Positions 37,452-48,253 of a stretch of DNA of 64,000 bases are shown here, piece after piece (the first letter of the stretch is position 1; each line of letters opens with the position of its first letter). The notes below the pieces were generated by a model that worked only from the letters and a program-made list of their open reading frames with translations, did not search any database and was not told the DNA's origin. The translations under genes were made by a program, and so were the position numbers. This DNA is from Tritrichomonas musculus. Its lineage: Eukaryota; Parabasalia; Tritrichomonadida; Tritrichomonadidae. The stretch lies in NCBI GenBank assembly GCA_039105265.1, contig JAPFFF010000003.1, positions 6,510,001 to 6,574,000 of the forward strand. The letters are read 5' to 3'.

Positions 37452-40400
37452 ATGTCCTTGACACTATATTCTGCAAAGAGCAAAGAAGCAAAAAAACTTA
37501 AAGCAAATGGATTTGAAATATGTGCTGGAGAAGATGAAAAAATAAATATCATCCAAGAAGATAAGCCCGATGAATACCCAAAATTTAATTGTCTATACAA
37601 TAAAGCTGAAGTTGATGCCAGAGTGGTAAATGATTATATTGAAAATGGAGGCAGTCTTAAAGGATTTGGGGATGTTCCCATAACTGAAAAATCTACACAA
37701 ATACTTGAATACAAAGCATTAGCAAGAACGAATTCATTTGTTGAATCCAACAGAGAACTTATCAGAGATGAATATTGTGTTAATACATTTAATGATATTA
37801 TCGAAGGGGAATCTAAGACTTGTGAAGCAATCCATGATATGTATAGCGAATTGATGTGCGCAGCAGATGGATACGAACAAGTAGTATTGGAAGAAGACAA
37901 GGGGAAATGTGAAGTAGTTAAATATGTTCAAACTCATACTGCTCCACCAGAGCCTAAGCCAACTGAACCTTTCCTCCAATACAAGACGTATCATAATTTA
38001 GCTGATATGTTGATGAATATTATGAAGAATGAAAAGAGAAATCAAAACACAACGAGAATATTATATGAGGTATTTAATGAAGCAAACTGGATAAAATTCA
38101 TAAATGGAACAAAGCAATATCATTACAATCTTCAAGACAATACTCTTAAGACAATAGGATATAAATATAAAAATAGCGATGAAGAAGTTAAAGCAGACCA
38201 GCTAGTGGAAGTAGGAAGCCCGGGTGAATTTATTGATATATACATGCAAAATCAAAAAGATAATTACGCAAATTATCCAAAAATAATTCAAAATCTATTG
38301 TTATCTAGTGTTCTTGGATATGAGCTGGCATCGGCTCTAAAACTATTTACGACATCATTAACTGTAGACCATACAATAAAAATTGACAATATCGATGGTA
38401 CAAAAGTAAAGGTCAGTTTAAATCAAATCCTAAATGATGTCCAGCTGAATATAAATAATATAATAGTATCATTAAACTATTGGGCTGATTATTGTTCAAA
38501 AATAAAATCATGCAATTGTAATCAAGAAGGAGAGAATAATTTTGAAGATGTAAATGATGACATATTTATTGAATTATTTTCTGATTTATATGATAGAGTT
38601 GATGGAGTCGAAGGCCATCTTCAAGAGCATGATATTAGTCGTTTGCATTTTGATAATCAGGTCCAGCTGGCTCAATCACAGGTAGTTGACTTTTCGATTT
38701 ACAATAATGATGACGGTATAAATGATTTGGTAAATCAATATCAAAATCAAAATCAGCATATAGATTCTAATATACAGCATACCAATTTCATGAATGATAG
38801 GTCTTTTGATGTTGAACATGATGAAAGATATTATTGGTCAGCCCTCTTTCATAGATGGGTTTTATTAACAGAAAGTGGGTATTCATTTGATGATTTTCCA
38901 TCAGGCTGGAGAACAAATAGAAGCTTTGATGCGCCTCCTTCATTTATATTTGATGTGGACAGACAAAACTGGATTCAGATTATGATTACTGATTTTGATA
39001 ATAAATGTCAAGGTTGGAGGAATAATGAAGATAGAATGAGTGTGGCTGTTTATACAGCCTTTATGGCAAACAATACAAAACAGAAAGAAGGAGATATAGT
39101 ATGGGATGAAAATGAAAATGAATGGATATACTGCAATAGTGCTGTTAGCCCTTTGAGCATCGATATCGGCACACCACCAAAACAGCCCGATGGGTCTATT
39201 TCAATTCCAGGGTCAGACCTTGAATCGTTCAAGAAAGCCTTAGAAGTATATGGAAACAAATATATCGAACCACCAAAGAATTATCAATTTAATAGAGAAA
39301 AACCAATATATGGGGATGTTAATATCAAAGCAAATTTAAATGTTAATGGATTAATAAATGGAGTAGATATATCAAATTTATCATCGGGAGGGGATATTAC
39401 CACATCTAATTTTACTTATCAATCTGGCTTTCCCAAATATATTCTCACCAATAATTTGCTCAGCACAGATACTTTTAGATTATTTGATAGAGACTTTAAG
39501 ATGATGGTGATAGGTGGTACAGAAGAAATACAAGAACAAATAAAAGATACTCAGGGAAGGATAAATATATTTAAAATAATTCTTCGAAACAATATTATGA
39601 TGAATGCTAATGGAAAAATAATTAAAGAGTTCTATATCTATGCAGAAGATGGAAAAATATATAATCCAATCCTCATACACAATACCGAGCATGATGAAAC
39701 CCGGCTTAGTTATTTCCATGAAACGACAACAAATAAATTATATATTGCTCATGATGAAGGGGTTAGAATTGATTCTTATGATTTATATCTCAAGGGAGAG
39801 CTAAGTATAATGTATTTATTGCCTCAAGACTCTTTGGTAGCTGTTGAGCCAACAATAAAGTGTGATACAATAGAGGCTAAGAATGCTCTTAAATTACATA
39901 ATTCTGATATTATTTATTTATATAAACCAACAAAAATTACTGACGCTACAATAGAAAATAAAGAATATTATAAAATGATATATGAAATTCCAGATGATTA
40001 CCATCTCATCGAAGGCTTCAAATTCAAATTCAAGGAGTATTGCTTCGGTAATTCATGGGAAATGGAATGGAAGGAAGATAAATGGACAGGCAATAATTTG
40101 AGCGGAAGATTAGGAGGGAGTGTCATTAACAAATTAAATAAAAGAAACACAGGGTATTATCATAATGATAATAGAACACATTTATGCTATGCAATGATGA
40201 AAAATGATGATATACACAACGAAATAATACCGAGAGGAGAGAAGGGTATATTGTATAGCTTATATGCACTCGCTAGTAAAGAAGGAAAATTAGAAACCAA
40301 ATTATTGTTAAACAATGATGAAATTATAAATGGGGATGAAAATCATATTAGTTGTTGGGTGTTTGAGATGGGAGGACATAATAAAGAGACATATGAAGGC

Positions 40401-41591
40401 TATGATTTGGTAGGTGTTGAGTGTAGATTATTTAATTATGAGGCTAATATAATTAAATTTAATGAATTAATTCCTAAAATCTCCAGAGTATATTTAGATA
40501 TTTATTTGCCAAAATCATCTACTCCTACCAGACTAACATTCAAAATATTACCACAAATACTTCATGTCTATGGACAGCTGAATGGAAATGTTGATTTGAT
40601 AGGAGATTTGGACACAATAGATAGAATAGCCTGTGATTGGACAGATAGTTTTATCAATCCTGAGGACAGGAATATTGAAATATATTTACGAAAGAGCATG
40701 GCAGACCCCTTCGAAGAAATGAATTGGGATGGTAAAATGAATCCCTTTGAATATATTATCAGGCAACAATTTTATGAGATATACCCCAATCCTAATGCAG
40801 CTACCACTTTGTATACAGATTATAATATATGCTCATCCAAAATTATTACTGCCGACAATATTACTACGATGAGAAGTGATTTAAATTTGGTAAGTAATAA
40901 CTTTGATGTTTTATCATATGACTTCAATAAATTGGAGAATAAAGTTGGCCAAATGGATAGGAGATTAATAACAGTCGAAGATAAGACTGAACATTTAATT
41001 TCAGATATGAAGTCAATAAAGATTGTTGAAGGGATTTCTTTAGCCTTCACTATAGCAGGTGGAATAGTTGGTGGAGGCTTAGCTTTATCATCGATGGGCA
41101 TTACATTTGGAGGAGCAGAAGCGTCATCAGAAGTAGCAGTAGCAGCGACAACAATAACTCATGCTAGGACATCATTTTTATTGGAAGAGTCATATTTTAG
41201 CGGCGCTTCTCGGCTAAGAAAATTTGACCCTTGGTCTAGGACAATTTCAGACACAAATAAAGTATTAGAATGGTGTGATGAAGGGTTAGATGAATTAGAA
41301 GAGATTACTTTCGAAAATGATTTTGACGATCCAGACAAGGGGGTAATGACTCTTCAGGCAACATTTAATTTATGTAATATTTTCAGAGATTCTTTGAAGC
41401 CTGTTTTCAAAATATTAGCTAACGAAATAAAATCTGTTCAAAGCACAAAGCATCCCCTAGATGATATAGATATGACTGCTTATATTACAAAATTGGAAGT
41501 CAAAGAAATGCTGGAGCAAAAGGATTTATATATCGATTCATTGGAGAAAAGGATTGCTGCATTGGAGAAGAAGTGTGCAAATATTGAGTAG
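37452..41591 (+). CDS. Polinton giant fibre-like protein 1 (1379 residues)
   Basis: A huge soluble-looking protein with no signal peptide. After a unique N-terminal half, residues about 620-660 read like a tail-fibre segment (DVNIKANLNVNGLINGVDIS). A region from about 660 to 1380 is shared with the next gene: ILRNNIMMNANGKIIKEFYI, KCDTIEAKNALKLHNSDIIY, NPFEYIIRQQFYEIYPNPNA and KIITADNITTMRSDLNLVSN. A Gly-rich hydrophobic segment follows (ISLAFTIAGGIVGGGLALSS, near 1200), then a charged coiled coil (LYIDSLEKRIAALEKK). An attachment fibre or vertex protein is my best guess. Confidence 0.7.
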   Translation: MSLTLYSAKSKEAKKLKANGFEICAGEDEKINIIQEDKPDEYPKFNCLYNKAEVDARVVNDYIENGGSLKGFGDVPITEKSTQILEYKALARTNSFVESNRELIRDEYCVNTFNDIIEGESKTCEAIHDMYSELMCAADGYEQVVLEEDKGKCEVVKYVQTHTAPPEPKPTEPFLQYKTYHNLADMLMNIMKNEKRNQNTTRILYEVFNEANWIKFINGTKQYHYNLQDNTLKTIGYKYKNSDEEVKADQLVEVGSPGEFIDIYMQNQKDNYANYPKIIQNLLLSSVLGYELASALKLFTTSLTVDHTIKIDNIDGTKVKVSLNQILNDVQLNINNIIVSLNYWADYCSKIKSCNCNQEGENNFEDVNDDIFIELFSDLYDRVDGVEGHLQEHDISRLHFDNQVQLAQSQVVDFSIYNNDDGINDLVNQYQNQNQHIDSNIQHTNFMNDRSFDVEHDERYYWSALFHRWVLLTESGYSFDDFPSGWRTNRSFDAPPSFIFDVDRQNWIQIMITDFDNKCQGWRNNEDRMSVAVYTAFMANNTKQKEGDIVWDENENEWIYCNSAVSPLSIDIGTPPKQPDGSISIPGSDLESFKKALEVYGNKYIEPPKNYQFNREKPIYGDVNIKANLNVNGLINGVDISNLSSGGDITTSNFTYQSGFPKYILTNNLLSTDTFRLFDRDFKMMVIGGTEEIQEQIKDTQGRINIFKIILRNNIMMNANGKIIKEFYIYAEDGKIYNPILIHNTEHDETRLSYFHETTTNKLYIAHDEGVRIDSYDLYLKGELSIMYLLPQDSLVAVEPTIKCDTIEAKNALKLHNSDIIYLYKPTKITDATIENKEYYKMIYEIPDDYHLIEGFKFKFKEYCFGNSWEMEWKEDKWTGNNLSGRLGGSVINKLNKRNTGYYHNDNRTHLCYAMMKNDDIHNEIIPRGEKGILYSLYALASKEGKLETKLLLNNDEIINGDENHISCWVFEMGGHNKETYEGYDLVGVECRLFNYEANIIKFNELIPKISRVYLDIYLPKSSTPTRLTFKILPQILHVYGQLNGNVDLIGDLDTIDRIACDWTDSFINPEDRNIEIYLRKSMADPFEEMNWDGKMNPFEYIIRQQFYEIYPNPNAATTLYTDYNICSSKIITADNITTMRSDLNLVSNNFDVLSYDFNKLENKVGQMDRRLITVEDKTEHLISDMKSIKIVEGISLAFTIAGGIVGGGLALSSMGITFGGAEASSEVAVAATTITHARTSFLLEESYFSGASRLRKFDPWSRTISDTNKVLEWCDEGLDELEEITFENDFDDPDKGVMTLQATFNLCNIFRDSLKPVFKILANEIKSVQSTKHPLDDIDMTAYITKLEVKEMLEQKDLYIDSLEKRIAALEKKCANIE

Positions 41592-41619
41592 AATAGGGAA
41601 ATATTTTTTTGGGTTTGAA

Positions 41620-44600
41620 ATGGCAGCAACAACAACAAAATTCATCGGAGATATACAATTCAAGGTAGGAGACAGCACTCGTAAAGCAAGCCAGTTATTA
41701 ACCCTAAGTGATTTAGATGGATATGTTCAGACAGGCCATTTATTCAATGAAGTAGATGGCATACCAGAATTTAATATCAAAAATAATAATATACAATACG
41801 AGTCATTTGAGTCATCAACAACCCAATATCATATTCTTAAATTTGTTAATATACCTGAGGATTTCATGAATAAAGTGAAGGAAATAACAGCCCAAACTAA
41901 TCTTTTCAAAGTTGTTTTGAGAAAAAATATTATATACGATACGAATGGAAATTTAGTGAAGGAATTCTTTATTTATGCCAAGGATGGAAAGGTTTATTGC
42001 CCTCTCATTACCAAAAGCAGTAATGGCTGTTCTATAAATAACAGCACTATATTTGAATACATCAACATAGCTTTCGATTCTAGCCTCGATTTTAATCCCT
42101 ATTCCCTTTGGTTGAATGGTGAGTTGAGTATAATGAATGAATATCTTACTGATAGTTTACAAACAGAGAAGGCAATTAAATGTTCAATCATCAAGGCTGA
42201 TAATGCTTTGAAGCTTCATAAAAGTGATGTATTGTATCTCTATAAACCCACACTAACTAGTGAAGTCCAAATAGATGATAAAATGTATTGGCTACTGCAA
42301 TGGAATATAGACGATAATTACAATATACCTAGCGGCTTGGAATTTAAGTTTAGTGAATATTGTTTTGGTAATAAATGGATTTTAAGCTGGGATGGAACTA
42401 AGTGGGTAGGAGATAATATACAAGGAAACATAAACGGAAATATAAAAAATGCATTAAATAAAGAGAATGAACATGGAGAGGATGGAACATATATTAGAAT
42501 CAAGAGAAGTGAAAGAAATAAAATGTTGATTAAAAAGCCTGATAACTATTCTATTGATAATCTCCTACATTATATGATACATGGAGGGAAATGTAAATTG
42601 GACTGTAAATTGAAACTAAAGACGGGTGAGATAGAAAGCTTTTCAAAATATGGATTGGGCTATCAAACAAGTAATGGAGGAATAAATGTTGATGGATATG
42701 ATATTGAAGCTATAAGATGCTATAAAGCAAACGGTACAGGGAGCGAATTAGATATTTCTAAAGTGGAAGAATTTTTACTTGATATCACTTTGGACGGCAC
42801 CATCAAGGCAAACAGATTTTCTATGAGGCCTACTGGAAAAATATTTGACCCAAAGAGTGATAAGAAATGGTATTTCATCACTGGTATATTAGATTCGTGT
42901 GAAAAAGTAGAATATTGTTATGCTTCATCAACCCCTAATGACTCACGAAATATTAAAATCTATTTATTCAAAGAATATGTTGACCCGATAGATGAGGTCA
43001 ATTGGGACCCTACAACAAACCCCTTCGAATATATTATCAAACAACAATTTTATGAGATATATCCCAATCCTAATGCTGCAACAACATTATATACAGACTA
43101 TAACATTACCTCGTCCAAAATTATTACTGCCGACAATATTACTACAATGAGAAGTGATTTAAATATGGTAAGCAATAATGTTGATGTGATAAGTTATGAC
43201 GTCCAGGAAATGAGCACGACAATGGAAAGCCTCAAAGGAAGAGTATCAAGAGCAGAAACAATAACTCAGCATCTAGAAGAAGATGTTGATAAATTAAGAA
43301 TTGTGTCATGGACAGCTTTAGCTTTTGGAGTAGCTGGAACGGCAGGTTCTATGGGCTCTATAGGCATGCAGCTTTTTCCCGAGGGAATCAGCTTTCCAAC
43401 CATAAAGGGCGGTGGATTTTTGAAGAGAATCTTCTCTAACAAATCAACGAAAGGGATGAGTGATTTGTTGCGGTCATCTATTAATTTTATGTCTGGGACC
43501 ATCGCTAGGTCTATCACAAAAGATATTACTCCAATAATTATGTGGTGTGAAGAAGAATATAAACCATTAGATGATTTAAAATTTGAAGATGAAAATGATA
43601 ATCCTGACAGTGGAGCCTTAACTTTAAGTGGGGCAATGGATATTGGTAATATATTTAGAGATTCTTTGAAGCCTGCATTTAAATTACTTGCCGAAAAAGT
43701 AAATGAAATAGAAGCTGAATTTGATAATTTCCCTACCGTTGATGAAGTAAATGAGGCGTTGGAGAAAGTAAAGAGTGAGATTCCTGAACCTGTTGATTTA
43801 TCAAAATATCGAGAAAAAAATGATTTGATATATAAAGATGCTGTCGATGTGCCTTTTGAAAATGTACAAGATAGCTCAGGAACGTGGGAAGTCAAAATAA
43901 AATTGACTAGGGGAACTCATCTTGTTGGGACAATATCAAATAACGATGGCTTTGTAAAAGAGTTTGATTATTTGTTTGATTATAATGGTGTTATTACTGA
44001 AGATGGAGATGTTAATGTCGATTTTGAAATTGACGGAACAACTTATTACTTAACTTATTATAAAAGTGATAGTAATGGTCTGTGCTTTTTTATCGATAAC
44101 GGGACAGATTATTTTGATACCAAATTAATATTAGCGGAAAAAATATTGAAGCAAGATAAAATAGCATTGAAAAGTGAGATTCCTGAACCTGTTGATTTGA
44201 CCAATTATGCTTTGAAAAGTGAAAATGAAGTATTGAAGACAAGGATAGAAAACTTAGAGACAAGATTAGCTGCGTTAGAGAATAAATTAACACGAATTAA
44301 CTATACATTCAGCATACCAAATAGTACTAGCATTCGTTATCAATTTGACCAACAACTTGATGTATATGAAGCTATGCTCTATTTGACATATCATGAAAAC
44401 AAAAATAATGTTGCCAGTGATAAAGAAATCAAAATCAATATATCATTCAATGTTAATAATACTCCTAAGTATGAATATCAATGCGAACCAAATAAGATAT
44501 GGATAAACAATATTGAATTTCCATTAAATAGTAGCAATTTTATTGTCAATGCAACAGCTAATTTTATATTGATAAATACAACATTCTTTACATCAAATGG

Positions 44601-44649
44601 TATCTTAGCTGAAGATAACACCAAGAATGAAATACATTCATTACTATAA
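41620..44649 (+). CDS. Polinton giant fibre-like protein 2 (1009 residues), paralogue of the preceding gene
   Basis: Start at ATG 41620 (MAATTTKFIGDIQFKVGDST), after the previous stop and a T-rich stretch; the frame open from 41554 overlaps the previous gene and is not needed. It shares with protein 1 the blocks VVLRKNIIYDTNGNLVKEFF, KADNALKLHKSDVLYLYKPT and NPFEYIIKQQFYEIYPNPNA, and a Gly-rich hydrophobic segment (ALAFGVAGTAGSMGSIG). Its C-terminus is different: two phage-fibre-like SEIPEPVDL repeats, a short coiled coil (LKTRIENLETRLAALENKL) and a beta-rich final 110 residues that could be a receptor-binding head. Confidence 0.72.
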   Translation: MAATTTKFIGDIQFKVGDSTRKASQLLTLSDLDGYVQTGHLFNEVDGIPEFNIKNNNIQYESFESSTTQYHILKFVNIPEDFMNKVKEITAQTNLFKVVLRKNIIYDTNGNLVKEFFIYAKDGKVYCPLITKSSNGCSINNSTIFEYINIAFDSSLDFNPYSLWLNGELSIMNEYLTDSLQTEKAIKCSIIKADNALKLHKSDVLYLYKPTLTSEVQIDDKMYWLLQWNIDDNYNIPSGLEFKFSEYCFGNKWILSWDGTKWVGDNIQGNINGNIKNALNKENEHGEDGTYIRIKRSERNKMLIKKPDNYSIDNLLHYMIHGGKCKLDCKLKLKTGEIESFSKYGLGYQTSNGGINVDGYDIEAIRCYKANGTGSELDISKVEEFLLDITLDGTIKANRFSMRPTGKIFDPKSDKKWYFITGILDSCEKVEYCYASSTPNDSRNIKIYLFKEYVDPIDEVNWDPTTNPFEYIIKQQFYEIYPNPNAATTLYTDYNITSSKIITADNITTMRSDLNMVSNNVDVISYDVQEMSTTMESLKGRVSRAETITQHLEEDVDKLRIVSWTALAFGVAGTAGSMGSIGMQLFPEGISFPTIKGGGFLKRIFSNKSTKGMSDLLRSSINFMSGTIARSITKDITPIIMWCEEEYKPLDDLKFEDENDNPDSGALTLSGAMDIGNIFRDSLKPAFKLLAEKVNEIEAEFDNFPTVDEVNEALEKVKSEIPEPVDLSKYREKNDLIYKDAVDVPFENVQDSSGTWEVKIKLTRGTHLVGTISNNDGFVKEFDYLFDYNGVITEDGDVNVDFEIDGTTYYLTYYKSDSNGLCFFIDNGTDYFDTKLILAEKILKQDKIALKSEIPEPVDLTNYALKSENEVLKTRIENLETRLAALENKLTRINYTFSIPNSTSIRYQFDQQLDVYEAMLYLTYHENKNNVASDKEIKINISFNVNNTPKYEYQCEPNKIWINNIEFPLNSSNFIVNATANFILINTTFFTSNGILAEDNTKNEIHSLL

Positions 44650-44663
44650 AGTAAGCATATTCT

Positions 44664-45256
44664 ATAGGGATTGGTGTTTGTTCTTCAGCTGGATTGAGCG
44701 TCGGGTACATTTCAATCATTATAAAACAACTTCTTGATTCGAAGGGATATCTTAACAAAAAATGGTTGGGATTTCTTGACGGAACGTTAAGAAATCACGC
44801 CATTTATATATACTACTACATATAATAAAAAAGATTCTATATTAGCGAACGACATTAGGAGTGAGCCTCCCTAGGTGTTTAGATATATAGCCCGAAGGTA
44901 ATCTGAGCCCCCCCAGCGGGGGGAACGAGAGGGGGGGAGAGAACAAAAAAGAAAAAGATTTTGCGTAAGCAAAAGAGGGGGGATGCATGCTGGGCTTTAG
45001 CCCAGACCATCCGGGGGATATGCCCCCGGTGGGATTTATCCCACAAATTCATTTAGGTCGATTTTTTTGGGCTAAAATAATTTTGATAACGAGACGATAA
45101 AAGTATGAGTTTGGATTTTTTTTGCTGCGAACTTTTTGAATGTGGGGGCCTTTTGAGGGGGTCCAGGGGTGCGAACCCCTGGAGTAGTGGGGTGCGGAGC
45201 CTCTGCGGAGCCCCCAAGTATAGGCTTGGCGGTAGCGGAGCCTATACTATACTACT
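44664..45256 (-). repeat. Right terminal inverted repeat of the Polinton
   Basis: Mirror of 20637-21229, starting 15 bp after the stop of the second fibre-like gene. One base difference from the left copy was noticed in the C-rich tract. The near-identity implies recent insertion or conversion between ends. Confidence 0.93.
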
Positions 45257-46700
45257 TTGTCCAAGTATTAAATAATAATTCGATAAGATCTTCAAAGTTG
45301 AGATGATTAAATTCATCAACTTTTGAATAAAGGATGGGCCAGAGGTTTTCTATAGGTTTGATATTGCCACCATATTTTTAATTTCTATTAGTGGATCTCC
45401 AAAATTCAGTGCGTCAAAGAATATTTGCATTAAAAATTTGCTTTATTCAGGTAATATAAACTATTTTACTTTTTCTTTTACAAATCCGAAAACAACTTTT
45501 TAAAAAATAACTTCTAAAATTGGTTTTTGTTTTTCATAAAAAACTGATTTTCAAGAATTTATGTACTCCTTTTTCAATTCTTGATATTCGGTCTCGGATT
45601 CGGCATGAAGAAGATTAACTTGTTCAGAAAGAAATTGATGCTTTAAGACTCACAATTAAATGTCTACGGCAGACCAGGTTTTTTATACTTTGTTTGTAAA
45701 CAGATGCTTTCAGTGCTGTTTTTTTGATTTGATCCACAAATTTTATAAGTTTTCAAGGAGTTTGAAAAAGTTATCAGATATCAATTCGTTTTCAGTCATG
45801 CAAATGAAAAATCTATTGGCTTTCCAACATTTTGAATGATTACAGTTGGTATTGAAAAAGCATAGTTTTTGAATTGGAAGTTAAGTTGTATCCATCATAA
45901 GACCTTTGACCTTATTATTTTCAACAACACTGAATGCAAATGGTGAAAAAATCAGATTATTGTCCAAATGCTTGTTTCCATAAAGAGGCTCATTAGAAAA
46001 AATGCAATTGTATTAATAAGTTTTTTTTTGAATTTTCATATTCTTTAAAAGTTTGCATTAAAAGTATGAAAATTAGATGCTATCATACGCCAAATCATTA
46101 TTTAAGGAGTACATTTTGTATTTGTTGCAACTTTTGAATCGTCCTCTTTCCAGCTATTTCATAACAATCTTTTATCTGATTGAAGGATATACCTAATTTC
46201 AAAAAAAAAAAAAACTTAAATCCAGAAGATCACTCCACAAACAGCAAAACAGAATAAACAAAATCCATTCTTTTTTGCATCTGAATATCTTTAACTGAAG
46301 ATAAAAAGTGAAATTTCAATTCATTTGGTTTAATTATGTTTGGTAAAAAATTGAGTTGAGAGCTCAAAACTTTTTCTGATATAATCAGATGATCAAAGAT
46401 CTATCGAACAGAACTTTTTGTTGACTTTCCATTAGTAAACTTGCTAATCAAGTTTACTAATCGCCTCATGTTCTTTTTGATTCCAGAAATTATAAAAACA
46501 CAACATTTAAACATGCTGAGAATTTCACTGTTGGGAAACTCAACAATTCATTTCACTCCTTTTTTTGCCATATTTCAAATGTTCTCTTTTCGGTTCTTTC
46601 TATTACAATTGCTTTTTGGTCATACTATGTTATAAAACACAAGTTTTTCTAGATTATAAGGCAAATTTTATTCCACCAAAGCGACATAAATTGTTCTACC
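45257..46700 (-). pseudogene. Decayed Tc1/mariner-like transposase remnant
   Basis: On the reverse strand the part next to the Polinton reads GGNIKPIENLWPILYSKVDE, then FNHLNFEDLIELLFNTWTK. This is the C-terminal DDE signature of Tc1/mariner transposases (consensus NPIENLW, with the acidic residue, then a helix ending near W). Further right, separate frames give pieces such as PFAFSVVENNKVKGLMMDTT and FNQIKDCYEIAGKRTIQKLQ, interrupted by many stops and frameshifts. These may belong to the same or to another old transposase. The remnant is cut flush by the Polinton end at 45257. Nothing here can make a working enzyme. Confidence 0.6.
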
Positions 46701-47048
46701 AGTGGTGCGGACACGGTGAAGTGAAATAGATTCTCTCCAAAATTGGTATGCAATCATTATTTTTTATAAGGATTAAAAAAATATTAATTTTATTAAATTT
46801 CGTTCCGCCAATGCAGCTGTGGATTATTATATTTTTTTTCTGAGAAAAAATATGTAAACTATTGAATATTTTTTTTCTATTCGTAAACTATTGAAATAGA
46901 TAAATTGACTAATAAATCTCTAATTTTTGCGTTTAAAATGATAAAAATGTTATATTTTTATTTGTTATGTTATTTAAAAATATTTGTATAATTCATAATC
47001 CACATAACTTCAAAATTGGATGAAAAAGTATTCAATTTTCAATTTTTT
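46701..47048. other. AT-rich spacer, nothing recognised
   Basis: 348 bp between the decayed transposase remnant and the element at 47049. A short repeated phrase (TAAACTATTGAATATTTTTT then TAAACTATTGAAATAG near 46856-46898) is the only structure seen. Confidence 0.45.
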
Positions 47049-47343
47049 AAGGCGGTAGTCTCCTATTTTTTCGTAAACCATTCAATATTGATAAAACTCA
47101 TAGAATTGAAGTTTCAATGGTAATATACTATGAAAAAGTTAAATGACCTTGATATTTGTCCTTAACGATCAAAATAAAAAAAAATAGTTTTTTCTTTTCT
47201 TTGTTTCTATGGTAAAAAATTGCAATTTTTTAGAAATAAGATTATAAAAAATATCTACATAATTAACCCATTTTATTGAAATATTAATTAAATTAAAATA
47301 CCTTTTCTTTTATGGCTTTTTTTCAAAAAATGTGGAACGAATA

Positions 47344-48014
47344 GGTAGACTCCAAAAAGGACAAAATCAGCAGGCCATTTATCTATTCAAAATATATCAA
47401 TAGAATTTGTTAAAAAAACAATAAACGTATGACCATTTATTTATTGAAAATCATTTTTTTTTTTTATATTAAAGCATTCATATATACAGCAAGCTCGAGG
47501 TAATACAGACTTTTATCGATGATGTGTTCTACATGATCATAATCTCAATTCACTGTACATTAATTTGAATATCATATTAGCAAAAAAACTTATTTTTTAT
47601 ATCAGAATTTTTTTCATTTTTAGTGATTTGTAGCCAAAAGTATGTCTATTAAGCCCAGAAAATAGTCATGTAGCTATTATTTTTATTTGTCTTTGTTTCT
47701 GGGAGATATCAAATTGAAATGAAATACTAATACACACATGTGTGACCTTGCTCGCAGTAATCAAATGAATTATTTTCATATGAATTGTTCAATTTAACTC
47801 TATAGGAATACTTTTGGATAGTTTTCTTTTTTTCATTTATTCATAATTATATAAAAAATAGATTAAAACTAATCCAAATATTATCATAATTCTATTTTAA
47901 TAAACATTTATATATAATTATTTTATTTTTTTTTATTTTCATTTTTGTAAAAAATTGATTTTGAATGTTTATTTGATGTAAAAGGTGCCGATTTTGTCCA
48001 AAAAAAAGTCTACC
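47344..48014. mobile_element. 671 bp non-autonomous element with 8 bp target duplication, nested
   Basis: The 28 bp ends start GGTAGACTCCAAAAAGGACA on the left and, reversed, GGTAGACTTTTTTTTGGACA on the right; both continue AAATC, then A or G, GC. The flanking duplication AACGAATA is exact (47336-47343 and 48015-48022). Eight bases suggest a hAT-type or related superfamily, though the ends lack the CAGGG/TAGGG form. No coding capacity was recognised. Confidence 0.8.
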
Positions 48015-48214
48015 AACGAATAAATATTAAAAAAAAAGAATTAATAACATAATTTCCTTGCTTTAAATTAAAAGCAAATTAACAATAAAATTCTTTTTTG
48101 AAATAATATTTTTTTGATATAATTATCATCATTCTTTTCAATTCATACCATAGGCTTTTAAAATGGCTTTAAGCAATTTTTTAAATTTTGGAATCGATAT
48201 GATTCAAATCTTAT

Positions 48215-48215
<1 letters not shown>

Positions 48216-48251
<36 letters not shown>
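48216..48251. repeat. Poly(A) tract, 36 bp
   Basis: Uninterrupted run of 36 A, the longest homopolymer in the window, inside the expanded AAGG-family copy. Possibly the tail of a retro-inserted sequence upstream, but none was recognised. Confidence 0.85.

Positions 48252-48253
<2 letters not shown>

Larger units (their letters stand above)
20637..45256. mobile_element. Polinton (Maverick), 24.6 kb, apparently whole
   Basis: The element is bounded by inverted repeats of about 593 bp (20637-21229 and 44664-45256) that begin with AGTAGTATAG; 5'-AG starts are typical for the group. I saw one base difference between the repeats, so insertion looks recent. It holds a chromo-tailed integrase, packaging ATPase, candidate major and minor capsid proteins, protein-primed DNA polymerase B and about ten further genes. 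All main frames are open; no breaks were seen. An adenovirus-type protease was not recognised by eye. Genes read rightwards in 21174-29828 and 37452-44649 and leftwards in 29860-37432. The bases outside the ends (ATTCTC on the left, TTGTCC on the right) do not show the 6 bp target duplication usual for Polintons. Confidence 0.95.
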
